This document shows, one piece after another, positions 10,498 to 21,710 of a stretch of DNA of 64,000 nt; positions within the stretch are counted from its first letter, which is position 1; the number at the start of each line of letters is the position of its first letter. The DNA lies in assembly GCA_018296165.2 (NCBI GenBank), contig JACKQL020000016.1, positions 868,001-932,000 of the forward strand, in the 5' to 3' direction. The stretch comes from Termitomyces sp. T153. Lineage: Eukaryota; Basidiomycota; Agaricomycetes; Agaricales; Lyophyllaceae. A model generated the notes under the pieces. That model worked only from the letters and a program-made list of their open reading frames with translations. It was not told the DNA's origin and searched no databases. A program made the position numbers and the translations under genes.

Positions 10498-13377
10498 TTA
10501 GTGACAGCAATCTACTCCATTTTCGACGTAGCCATTTTTATAGCCGTTATCGGAGAAAGCGACTATACTCTTAAGGTCCTTCGTTCCTGGGACATCCATA
10601 CTCGGGTTCGCCCTGAAGAACGAATTTGGCTTCAGCGTAACGTTCAAATGCTCAACTGGCATGCTGGTAAGTATCAAAATCAGTATCAGGATATCTCACA
10701 ACAGAGAAATGAATCTACACAGGCCAGTCTTCAGGTCTTGGAATGTGCGTGGTACCTATCCATCAAACTTGAGTAACGATCGAAGTCAGTCAACAAATTA
10801 CATACCAACTGTCAAAAAAATCAGAATATCCTCATCCTCAATATTCTGCTTGCCTTCGACCCACTTTCCAAGCGAATCTTCAGGCTCCACTCTTGTCTGG
10901 GGGACATATTTGCCGGAAGGCCAAATCCTGCTACCCTTCGGACCCTCAACATCGCGGCAGACCCACAACGCATTCGTCACGAACGCAGCACGCTTCGCTA
11001 CCCAACTATCAGGGCGCGCCATCATCGGCGTCGCACCACCCTTCATGCCAATGCTGTATCCGACATTTTTGCCACTCACGTGATGCTTCCTGGCGCTGTT
11101 GACTATCTTCCAGCGGCGTTCCTTGGTCCAGTCAAATTGACGACCAACTTCGGTAGTGAGGACCGTCTCCTTGGAAATGAAGGCATTACCAGCAAAGTTG
11201 GCAGGTGAACCTGTGGCAGCGTCGGGGAGGGGAACAGTGTCGGATTCGATCACAGAGTTGGAGAGACCGTCAATCATTGGGTCGATGCGGAAGGAGAAGA
11301 AGTGTTGATGGTACTGAGCGTTTATGCCGGGTGCGACGACGGTGCCGTGGGGGCTAGTTTCGTCCTTTTTGGCGACGTAGACACTCAGTATACCAGTAAG
11401 ACGAATTTCGAACTCGATACTGCCGTCTTGGTAGAAGTAGTAGTTCCAAATATACTCTGTGGGGTGAAGATGTAAGACTTTCAAAAATGAAGGGTGCATG
11501 AAGGACATACCGTAGTTGGCCAATGTGCAAACCATGCTCACAACTAGCCTGCGACGACGGACTGTCTGGGAACGTCCACCAGGGCGGTAGTCGGTGTGCT
11601 TCCATAGAACGCCGGAATCCTCTTCGTGGATACAAATAACATTCTTGATGACGGCAGGAGTTCCGTTGTTGCTGACATATGCGCCAGGCTATAATAACAG
11701 TTATCTCAAAGGGAAAATTATAGAGCGGTACCACACTGACAAGATAGTGAATTTGACCAAGGCAGTCGCAGCCAAGAGACAGCTCGTTAGCCATCATACC
11801 CATACCGTACTCGCCACTACAATGTACAGTTATTGAAATGCAATTCTGAGTGACTTAAGCGACTTACGAATCAAAAACGAGTTTCCTGTGATGCGGATGC
11901 TCAGGTGCACCGTAAGGAACAACCATCTCAGCCAAGGAGAGACGGTATATGATGGGTCGAATCTCGCCATGGTCGTTGTAGGTAATGGTGGACAAGACGA
12001 TACCCTCTCTTTGAGTAAATGCTGAAGCCAGTGCACGTCAACGATGATAAGATTTGAAAGAAGACTTGAACATACAGATATGCATTTTCCAATTCTGCCA
12101 CTCCAGTTCGTGGCCATCCATCTTGAAAGAAACGCCATCAGGCTGAAGGATGTGAAGAGGCTTGATGTCATCGCGAAGCTTGAAGTTCTTGTTGTCCTCT
12201 GCCATCAAGTCAGGCAGGAAGTTCTGTCCTGCAAGAGGAGGGTGAATACGCTGGCGTCCGGAGTAAGCTAATGCCTTTTCGGCATCCGAGAGTGCAGGAG
12301 GAGCTGTGGAAGAAGCAGAGAGAGTCAGTCCGTTCGGGGTCTTCTTGTACGTTGGCGGGAAATCTAAGCAACAATCAGATGTTGGAAGCAAGCAATAGGT
12401 GAACGGCGCACCGATATGAATAACTTGCTTCGTGTTGGTGTCAACAACGGGGATAAAATCCTACGACATGATGAATATTGCTTCTATGTCATTCAATTCG
12501 ATGGGCTCACCAGAGGGTGAGCATAGATATTGTCATGCTCAGAGAACCTGGCATAAACGAGGGCCTGTTGGACCCTGCGCTGTTGGGGGAAACGCTCATC
12601 GTAGCCAATTGTCCAGCCATCGCAGCATATTTGATGGGGAGCGACGCCTGAAGGAAGAGATGAGAATAAGATCTATAGAGTAATGGAAAGGCTCACCGAC
12701 GGCGGCGGCCAACTTCTGAACCACGGGATCCTTCCTCACAACTTCCTCAGTTGCAACAAGCTCTTCAGGAGATATTTGCGCGTGCTGGGCCTCGGGAAGC
12801 TTCTCAAAGGTGTCAACCTGCCATTTTGAACAACGGTAGGAGAGGGTGGTGTTGTACGAGTTTCTACATGATAACGAGGTCAATAACAGCAAGTATTGCA
12901 CAGAATTTTGAAAATTTACCCAGTGGTAACATCCAATAACTACATATAATCAAGGATCAAATAGGAACATCTAAATGAAATCCCATCAGATGAACGTTAT
13001 TTAAGATGAACGTACATCAGATTCTGCTCGACGGACAATGAGTGCTGCGGCCTCAGGTTTAGCGCCGGCGCTTGTAGGGATGCCCAAATTGGCAAGCACA
13101 GCCTTCTTCGGTGGAGGAAGAAGATATAGGGTTATGAACTTGATCGCTCTAACATCAGGCTTTTCTGCGACGTAATGGCGAATAGCAAGAGAAGCCGCAG
13201 TGATCTGAAGTTACAAGGTGCATGAGCAAGTGATCGCGCATATGTGCGGGTTAGCAAAAGTACCTCGTCGGGGGTCAAAGGATCTAACGGATGCTTAAAA
13301 GCAACGGGAGTCTCCTTGACGGAGGGTCTGACAGTGGCAGTGGTGGTACTGGGAACATTGACAGTGGTGGGAAACAT
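10498..13377 (-). CDS. Copper amine oxidase (topaquinone type)
   Basis: Oxidises primary amines to aldehydes, releasing ammonia and peroxide. Fungal members are usually peroxisomal or cytosolic. About 700 residues in roughly a dozen exons. Exon 1 is 13264-13377 (38 codons, ending PLDPLTPDE) and is followed by a 59-nt intron. Key residues are visible: the catalytic-base region KLVFD/SGEYGMG; the topaquinone motif ANYEYIWNYYFYQDG, in which an intron falls inside the Glu codon right after the modified Tyr; copper-ligand motif HQH in NAQYHQHFFSFRIDP; and the third ligand region in DWPV/MPVEHLNV. The last exon ends GVDCCH with the stop at 10498. No frameshift or stop is needed once introns are removed, so the gene looks intact. 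The small exon between the second and third coding blocks (about 12,900-13,015) is not resolved. Confidence 0.93.
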
Positions 13378-15116
13378 TGTGAGCTCGAGGGAGTTAGACT
13401 ACTAATGGGCTCATTGGGAGAAGTATGTGCTACTTAAAGCATCCAGCATGGATCACCAGATGATGGTAGATAATAGTTTGGCAGATAACTCTTCTGGAAG
13501 TCATCAACAATCAGGTGACCTGGCGCAACTGTTACTTGTCAATAGCGCTCGAACAGCGCAGCTGCCGTTCGCGCAGCCCTGAGTTTTCTAGTGATTCTAT
13601 TGGACATTGGTCAAACAGACTGTCTGCCGGCCATGTGGAGCTCTAGTGTCTCGTCGACAGCCATCGTGGGTACAGTGTGTACAAGTCATTTGGAAAAGAA
13701 GCGGAAGATATCATGGGGTACGTGTACCGTGAGTCGTTTCCTTGCTATCCTACGCCGTTCTGGCCGTGACACCATCAGGGGCGCCTGATTCTTTCTTCGT
13801 TCGCTCTGCCGACATCCGCCAAGCAAGATATGCGATATGTACATAGTAAACCTTTATCGATCATCTTTGATCCGTGTCTTTGTGGGCGAGCTCTTATCTG
13901 TGTCTATCAATATCTTTCTGAAGCTGGTTCACCGCGCAATTCCCTCGTCGATGACCTAAGCTGGGTACAGCAGGCGTCAAGTTATCACCATCAATTATCA
14001 CTCAGTATTTTTGGCTTTACTAATCATGCACGAATTGTGTCTTCCAAGTGGATTCTCATCTCGAAAACCCTTGTGGTAACTTGTTCGCATGCCTACTTCA
14101 AGTGAGAGCTGAGTCTCACTCTTAGTACTCCGTCATTTTTCGCTCTAAAACTTTCTGCAAGTTTTTTGCTTAAGACCTCTTACTCTATCTTCTTGGCTCA
14201 AAGTCAGGAACATAGATAGTTATATCTGTTTTCGTTTTGCCCTTCATTATCTGCCGACTTTTAGGCGACGGTTGGCGATGCAGCAACTCCGGCTGAATAC
14301 CGACTCAGCTTTCACATGGTGCGTCATGCCCGTGCCCAGTACAAGGTCTCGGTTTCAACGCCGACATCATGGCGATTTGAGGTATGGTTCGAATCCAAAT
14401 ATGGCGACTGTGGGAGGCTCGATGCCCAAGCGTCGTGTGTGGGTGAGTTCTGGCTGACAGTCATCTAGATCGCTTGTTTTGTCGTCAGTCTCACAATGAC
14501 TTCTCGCGTATTTGGCTTTCCAGATCTGGAAATGGCACTCATGCTTTCTGATGCACTTGTTCCCATTCACGCTGGCGATGGTGGAGCGCGGCGTTTCTAC
14601 AACTGCGTATAGCGTTTTTCTTGCTGGACATATCATATGTTTTACTTCTTGATCCATCTGAGCGGAAATTCATGGCATACACGCGGGATGATGTATCCCT
14701 TCCACAAGCACTCTAAGCAATTCTACTCCATGGAGCCACGGCGCCTTCAGCACTCCAATTAATCATTTTTTCATGCAAAAGAAGGCTTCCATTCATCTTA
14801 TGTCATGCCGTACTCATCCTTGAAAATTTTCGGACTGCTACTCCTGAGGAGTTCCGATCATCACTTCCTTCTCAACCTTATGTTTGTGTATATGAGCAAA
14901 AATCACATGCAAGGTGGCCATTAGACGCACTGGCAGCACTTACCTAATCAAAATGCCGTTCTATCTGTGTCATTAAAAAATCCCTATAGTCTATTCAATG
15001 TGATGTTGACATAAAAAATCCCTATAGTCTATCTAATGTACTGTTGACATAAAAAATCTAAAAGTCTATTTAATGTATTGTTGACATTTGCTGACAATCA
15101 TTGCGGGAGATTTCGC
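13378..15116. other. CpG-containing intergenic region
   Basis: Upstream of the amine oxidase. Base composition matches the genic blocks. Only short frames are present (for example 14,272-14,457 +) with no recognisable domain and no clear splice pattern. I see no supportable gene. Confidence 0.5.
14975..15087 (+). repeat. Tandem 38-bp repeat, three copies
   Basis: Units begin at 14,975, 15,013 and 15,051. Each starts aaaaaatc, has agtctat in the middle and ends ttgacat. They lie just beyond the 3' end of the split gene. Confidence 0.85.
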
Positions 15117-15302
15117 TCACATACGACTTCGGTTGCCTATGGTGTTCTTGGAATGTGACAAGGACTTGTCTGCGAAAAAATACACTGATCCATCTGTTTT
15201 TACCTGTAGAAACGCATGAAGTTCGGAAGCGATGTTAGTCCAGCAAATTCTCATGCAGATGAGGAACAAATCGAGACTCATACTAGCAGATCCACTACGA
15301 GC

Positions 15303-15645
15303 TGTTGAGATAAGAGACGTGTACGCTACCACCCTTGTTTTCTTTTCTTTTCACTACGAAACTTCCCCTTCTATCAATGTACGCCGCCGCCGCCGCCGCC
15401 GCAGCATATGTTTATTCTTCTTTGTCTCTTAACTTTATTTTTTTTTCGTATAAATACTAACAATACACAAACACACCCTCAGTCATCTCGCTACCGTCGT
15501 GACATCTGAGGGTGTGTTTCTACTTACCGTCTTTACTAACTCGTACTTATAATCGTCACCTGTAGATTAACTTGTGTATCTACAGGTATTAATACAGTCG
15601 TCTCGCTACCGTCGTGACATCTGAGGATTAACTTGTGTATCTACA
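15303..15645 (+). repeat. Copia 5' LTR (CpG retained)
   Basis: Starts TGTTGAGATAAG and ends TCTACA. It keeps about 21 CpG sites, including seven in a CCG-triplet run at about 15,381-15,404. A TATA-like cgtataaata lies at about 15,449. Confidence 0.92.
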
Positions 15646-15760
15646 GGTTATAGGCCCCGTTTGCCATCTTGCCTGCGCAATAAAACTGTCACATTATAAA
15701 CTTCGAGGACGACTCATACCAGAAAATTTTTCTACTGCACACACACACTACTAAAACACC

Positions 15761-16519
15761 GTGTCGAACAACACTTCATCCAACGGACCACCCACTTTCC
15801 CCGAGGAAATACAGCTTGATGGAACTAACTTCGTTCACTTTGAAAACCGTGTGATGATCGCTGCACAAGCCCGCGGAGCAAGAGGATATCTTGAAGGAGA
15901 GATCCTAAAACCTGAACCTGTGAAAGCGCCACCAATGGATGAAAAACCTGCTGAAACAACAGCATGGACATCTAGAAACCCATCTGCTGAGGAATGGGAC
16001 CTACGTGATGCTTGGACCCTTGGTCTCATCATCTACAACTGCAGAAACCCTGTGGGTCTTGGCATTAAAACAGACAGCACAGCTGGACAAGCTTGGACAT
16101 CACTCACCAAAGTGTACAGAGCAGTATCTGACCTCACAGCAATGGGAGCAGAGAATGCACTCTGATCCACCAGATTCACCAATGGAGCAGACTTCCTCAC
16201 GCACATTGCTGACCTCCACACAAAATGGCAGGATGCCACAGAGAAGGGCACTACCATATCTGATGCCACATTCCGGTCCATAGTGATGACATTGCTTCTG
16301 GAGTCCGGGAACATTGTAGTAGCAAGTATGTACTCAACAAAGACTTTGGCAGACCTTATAGCGGGACTCTCCATACATTGGGAGCACCTCAAAATGCAAA
16401 AAGCAGTGGCATCTTCCATGACAGCCCTACAGACAATGGCAAAGTCACTAAGATCAAAATTGGTGTGTGCAAACATAAACTGCAAATGCATGGGACACAC
16501 TATCAAAAACTGTTATTGG
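15761..16519 (+). pseudogene. Copia gag
   Basis: Reads from a GTG at 15,761 (context acaccgtgtcgaac). No ATG is in frame upstream, so the original ATG may be mutated. It begins SNNTSSNGPPTFPEEIQLDG, contains the gag block GTNFVHFENRV, and runs through a TGA at 16,163 and a frame change into a zinc-knuckle-like C-x4-C-x4-H-x4-C (CANINCKCMGHTIKNC, about 16,468-16,515) followed by a stop and GGGKEGQFPP. It forms the capsid/nucleocapsid precursor in intact elements. Confidence 0.75.
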
Positions 16520-16599
16520 TGAGGAGGGGGCAAGGAGGGACAGTTTCCACCTAGCTTCCAAAACAGAGACCAAGCTATAGCAACCATAGCAGCAAGAAA

Positions 16600-18195
16600 A
16601 CCGGCCCAGCAGAACATGCCTGCAGTGCACCTGGCAAATGCGTCTCCAGAAGACACACCATTGCAGGTCTCATATGCACTGGCCATAATTGTACCCCAAA
16701 AAGACCAAGGTCAGACCCAGCCACATGATGTCACTGCATACAAAGTCCACAGCCCAGAAACCATCCTTACATTTGCAGACTCAGGCATGAGTGACCACTG
16801 TTTCATCCACAGACAAGCCTTCATTGATTACACTGTGTTTACTTCCCCAGGGAAGGGCAGGTGGCTTCAAAAGATGCAGTGTTTTGCATCATAGATCAAG
16901 GCATGGTCAAAAGGGTTATCAGGACAAACCACAGATGCATCAAGCTTACCTTCAGGGATGCCCTCCATACCCCTGACCTCTCAGCAAACCTGATCTCCAT
17001 TGGGAAGTTTGACAAGGCCAGGTTCTCAGTAATTTTTGCTAGAGGAAGGGCTAGCTTCAGGGACCCTGACAGCAAAGAGGTACTCACCAGCAAGGGATGT
17101 GGCGGCATGTACTGCCTAGATGCACTGGACACACATGCAACACCAACAGCAATGATAGTGGCACCCATCAACTCACTGGTTGACTTAGATGGGTGGCACC
17201 ATCATTTTGGACATGCAGGAGTGGATGCAATTATGAAACTTGTGAAAAAGGGCCTGGTAGATGGCCTAACCATAAAAAGGGACCTGGAAGTAAAAGGGTT
17301 ATGCAAGAAGTGTGTCTATGGAAAGCATATAGCATGCCCTTACAATGGGGAATGCAAGGTTGAGGAGCACCCAAATGACTGTGTGTACATGGACTTATGG
17401 GGACCTGCATCAACACTCTCTATTGGGGGAGCATCATACATGATGGTCATAGCTGACAGAAGCACATCTCACCTTGCTGGATATTTTCTCACTCAAAAAG
17501 ATGCAGTCACCACACTTAATGCCTTCAAATCCTATCATGCAGAGTCCAAGTGTCAGATGGGCTGCAAACTGAAGACAGCATGTGGAGACACAGGACGCAA
17601 GTGGCTAAATGAAAGGTGGGAAGACTACTGCATGCTGCATGGCATTGTTCTCAAACCAGTGGTACCATATGCACATGCTCAAAATGGATTTGCAGAATGG
17701 TTGATACACACTATCATTGAAGGCATGTGTTGTATGCTCACTCAGAGTGGGCTCCCAAAAGACATGTGGGCTGAGGCTGCTGTGACTCAAATATACACAT
17801 GGAATCAACTACCCTCAATGCATCACAACACCATACCAGAGTGCACATGGACTGGAAGGAGGCAGAGTGTAGCCCACCTGTGCCTGTTTGGCTGCACAGC
17901 CTATGCCAAGGTGCCAGAGGAGGTGGTGAAGTCCAAGCTGGACCCACATTTGGTGAAGTACACTTTTGTTGGCTATGGTGGCATTGGGGGATACAGATTA
18001 TTTGATTGTCCCATGAGGACTGTGGCTACTTCCTGTGACATGATTTTTGATGAAGGAACCAGACACAGAGTTCTCACAGTCATTGAAGAACAAGATGACC
18101 TATTAGTCACAAATACACTAGCTACCAACACAAGTATCCAGCCAGGGCTCATCACACCTTGCCAACCCATTGCCCCCATCTCCATGACAGTGTAA
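16600..18195 (+). pseudogene. Copia protease remnant and integrase
   Basis: A short protease-like stretch (TILTFADSGMSDHCF, about 16,770) is followed, after a frame change near 16,890, by the GAG-pre-integrase zinc region (HHHFGHAGVDAI ... CKKCVYGKH). The integrase core follows with DLWGP, TACGDTGRKW and NGFAEWLIHT at the positions of the D-D-E triad. The first two acidic residues and the Glu are present. The frame 16,861-18,195 is open for about 440 codons and then stops, before a frame-shifted linker to the reverse transcriptase. Confidence 0.8.
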
Positions 18196-18404
18196 CACTC
18201 CATGACCACCAGGCACAGAGCAACACCACCAATCCCACTACAGATCCCTCCACCAATACCACCAGTGATACCTTGTCCTCAGGGCCAATGGTGGCTGAAA
18301 CTGCCCCACCAACAACAGCACCACAACCTCCATGATGATCTGCCCAACTCCAGGCACAAGCTTCTCCAGAGGCCCCCAGGTCATACCTCACAGGTGATGC
18401 ATAC

Positions 18405-20012
18405 ATGTTCATGGCTCTTTTGAGCCCAGGCAATGAGGACAATGAGTCTTACATGCCAAGAACATACACTGAGGCAATGCACTGCTCTGACCTATGGACC
18501 CCAGCCATACAAGAGGAGCTGAGCATGATGGAGGAATGGAAGGTTTGGACACTTGTTCCAGACACAGAGGTGCCAGCGGGAAAGAACATCATGGGATGTA
18601 GGTGGGTATTTGCAAACAAATACAATGCAGATGGTTGGATTGTGAGAAGGAAAGCAAGACTGATGGCTAAAGGGTATTTGCAGGTCCTTGGTGATGACTA
18701 CAATGAGACCTGTATGGCAGTGGTCAGACTTGAATCCCTCTGCATGACAATTGCCATGGCTGTGCACCTCAGACTGGAAACTTGGCAAATTGACTTCATA
18801 TCAGCCTACCTGAACAGTGTCCCCAACTTTGAAGTCTACATGGATGTGCTGCCAGGGTTTCCAGAGGGGGAGGGGAAGAAAATAAAGCTGTTGAAAACCC
18901 TGTACAGCCTGATGCAAGGAGGCAGGGACTGGTTCTGGACCCTTGATGGGGCATACAAACAGCTAGGTTTCCATACTTCCTGGGCTGACCCATGTGTGTG
19001 GACAAGGACAAGTGGAGGCACATACTGTCACAGACACCTTTACCAACAATGTTTTCAGAGTATCAACAAGTCTGGAAGAATCCCAGAAGGTCAAGCAGGA
19101 ACTGGCAAATATCTACAATGTCAAAGACCCTGGGACCCCCTCATTCATTCTTGGCATGGCAATAGAATGCAACATGCACAAAGAGTCAGTCTCACTATCT
19201 CAATGAGCTTACTTGACCTAAGTGCTTGAGCTCTTCAAAATGATGGACTGCAATCCTCACCCCACACCATTACCTACTGGGATTCAGCTCATGGAAGCAA
19301 TGGCACCACATACTGAAGCCAACCAACTATTCATGTCAAACAAACCATACTAGGAACTGCTCAGCTCACTTATGTGGGCTCAGGTAGCCACATGCCCAGA
19401 CATCTTATTCACCATAGGATTACTTGCAAGATTCCAGACCAACCCCAGCCCCACACACTGGAATGCCTTAGTTCATGTGCTTGGGTATGTGAAGGGGACT
19501 CTGGACTTCAAGCTCACATACTTGAGGGCCCAGAATGAGTTAAACCAACCACAAGGATATGTTGATGCAGACTATGGAGGTGACCTTGATACATGGAGGT
19601 CCACCTCAGGATATGTGTTCTTGATGTCAGGGGGAGCAGTATCATGGAGTTCAAAAAGGCAGGCAATGGTTGTGCCAAGCACTACCAAAGCAGAGTATAT
19701 GGGTCTAATGCAAGGCACACAACAGACATTGTGGATGTACAACTTCCTGAATGAGGCAGACTTTCTGCACGCCCTCCCTATTGCACTATGAGCAGACAAT
19801 CAATCTTCAATAGCCCTCGCTGAGACAACAAAGGGACATGCCCAAGCCAAGCACATCTATATTCAGTATCACTACATTTGTGAATGAGTATGTGATGGGG
19901 ACATTGAGATCATTCTGATCCCATTGTCAGAGAACATTGCCAATGTCTTCACCAAGCCTCTACCATGAGTCACATATGAGAAACTAACTGAGCAGATGGG
20001 CTTATGGAAATG
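18405..20012 (+). pseudogene. Copia reverse transcriptase and RNase H, catalytic site lost
   Basis: RT text is clear (MGCRWVFANKYNADG, QIDFISAYLNS, LYSLMQGGRDWF). A frameshift near 19,020 precedes the catalytic motif, and the usual Y-x-D-D is replaced by FTNN at 19,039-19,050 (both Asp to Asn, consistent with G-to-A changes). RNase H follows with YVDADYGGDL, STTKAEYMGL and ADNQSS, each present, and the C-terminal NVFTKPLP. In-frame stops occur at about 19,207, 19,219, 19,351, 19,789, 19,885 and 19,966. Confidence 0.85.
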
Positions 20013-20037
20013 ATGCAGTACAACATGTCAGGGGGAG

Positions 20038-20375
20038 TGTTGAGATAAGAGACATGTATGCTATCACCCTTGTTTTCTTTTCTTTTCACTATGATACTTC
20101 CCCTTCTATCAATGTACACCACCACCACCACCACAGCATATGTTTATTCTTCTTTGTCTCTGACCTTTTCTTTTCTCATATAAATACTAATAATACACAA
20201 ACACACCCTCAGTCATCTCACTACCATTGTGACATCTGAGGGTGTGTTTCTACTTACTGTCTTTACTGACTCATACTTATAATCATCACCTGTAGATTGA
20301 CTTGTGTATCTACAGGTATTAATACAGTTGTCTTGCTACTGTTGTGACATCTAAGGATTAACTTGTGTATCTACA
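20038..20375 (+). repeat. Copia 3' LTR copy A (no CpG)
   Basis: Full-length match to the 5' LTR, TGTTGAG to TCTACA, with one CCN triplet fewer. It contains no CpG. Every CpG of the 5' LTR is TpG or CpA here. Confidence 0.92.
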
Positions 20376-20653
20376 TTCCCCTTCTATCAATGTATGCCAC
20401 CACTGCTGCCACAGTGTATGTTTATTTTTCTTTGTCTCTGAACTTTATTTTTTTTGTATAAATACTAACAATACACAAACACACCCTCAGTCATCTTGCT
20501 ACTGTTGTGACATCTGAGGGTGTTTTTCTACTTACTGTCTTTACCAACTTGTACTTATAATCATCACCTGTAGATTAACTTGTGTATCTACAGGTATTGA
20601 TACAGTTGTCTCACTACTGTTGTGACATCTGAGGATTAACTTGTGTATCTACA
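20376..20653 (+). repeat. Partial copia LTR copy B, tandem to the 3' LTR
   Basis: Begins at ttccccttctatcaatg, 60 bp into the LTR, and runs to the normal end TCTACA. It also contains no CpG. Its deamination pattern differs from copy A at several sites, so the duplication came before the C-to-T decay. Confidence 0.88.
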
Positions 20654-21710
20654 TGAGCTACAATACAGTTACAGATATCTTTGTACAACTGTGAGTAGTG
20701 CTTATCCTCCATGCTGTTGCAGATTAAAGTAGCAATATGAATCAATATCCTATATTATGGTTGGCATTCAGTGCACTCAGATTTATTGCACAGAGCATGA
20801 TGCTCCCAAACCTTCCCAGACAATGTTGGAAAGTGATAGAAAAAAGTAAAAACTGCATCAACCTAAGCCTCAATGGTTGTTTGGTCATTAATCAAGTCAT
20901 GCACTGACAGGATGTTATGTAGGTTGATCCAAACAGACCTATACTAGCCACCCTGAATCCAGAACAAAGATAGCAATTAAGAGGAGAAATCATTGCCAAT
21001 CAGCACATACTATATCTGTAGTAATGAAACTAATAAAAGTTCAACATCAAAGCAAGTAATGGACATCATACATGTGTTGGTCATTTCCAGAGTCCCATAA
21101 GTCTCCATGTAACATTCAGTTATGATATCCAAGTGCTTGAATCAACACTCAGCATCAAATGGTGTGAGTGGTCCTTTCATATCCCATTGTTCATTGTCTC
21201 CATGAGCTAAATACCACAATGGAGGACCCTCAGCACTGAGCACCTCCCAAAGTCTTCTTATATGGGGTTCAAGGATAGGAGTACCACTATAATATCTGCA
21301 AAGCAAGGTCATACAGCAATAAGGATCTCCAGAGATACCATACACCTTGTTCATCTACATATCCCATCCAGTTTCTTTGGATAACTCTTCTTCAAGGTAC
21401 AAAAGAGCACTGACAAGAAAAGTTCTGAAAACTTTATGTGGATCTGGGTCCTGGAAAGCATCAAGTAACTTCTCTGAAAGGTCATTAATGTTCATATATG
21501 GTTGGACTTCTTTGTTCCAGTGTTTCTCCAATAGACTGGTGGATACAGGGTATCCATAGTACATTGTACATAGTGTACAGCCTGGATATTTACCAGGGGA
21601 GAGGTAGGCTGGGAGTTTTCCAATGGGACAAATCCTTCTAAAACATTTACATCCTTGATAAAAAGGATGTGATGAGAAACATTTGAACATCAGAATCTAC
21701 TACTACTCCC

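Larger units (their letters stand above)
15303..20653 (+). mobile_element. Ty1/copia LTR retrotransposon with an extra partial 3' LTR
   Basis: LTR, internal gag-pol, LTR, then a 5'-truncated LTR. Target duplication: cgagc at 15,298-15,302 and tgagc at 20,654-20,658, equal except for one CpG-to-TpG change, so the outer edge of the partial LTR is the true right end. A purine tract (cagggggag) immediately precedes the 3' LTR. The order gag, integrase, reverse transcriptase, RNase H is that of copia. Coding frames carry several stops and at least two frameshifts, so the element is dead. Confidence 0.9.
15117..21710 (-). pseudogene. Unknown protein-coding gene split by a copia retrotransposon
   Basis: Minus strand. 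The 5' part occupies about 20,659-21,710 and the 3' part 15,117-15,302. Removing the copia element and one 5-bp target copy makes the reading frame continue without a break: the upstream side ends ...YKDICNCIV and the downstream side resumes ARSGSASMSLDLFLICMRIC. The 5' part reads as a Trp/Cys-containing protein (GKYPGCTLCTMYYGYPVST, HIRRLWEVLSAEGPPLWYLA, KVWEHHALCNKSECTECQP), broken by TAG/TAA/TGA codons that fit CAG, CAA and CGA. At least one intron is likely near 21,010-21,070. No family is recognised. The 3' part still has CpG sites while the 5' part has none. The upstream start is not visible. The stop is at 15,117. Confidence 0.6.

Noticed and set aside
10483..10776. Plus-strand open frame over the amine oxidase 3' end
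   Set aside because: It is antisense to clear amine oxidase exons (PRPEDWPV and MPVEHLNV), and its first codon is GTG.
14380..14405. B-box-like ggttcgaatcc
   Set aside because: No A box at a proper distance and no acceptor stem.
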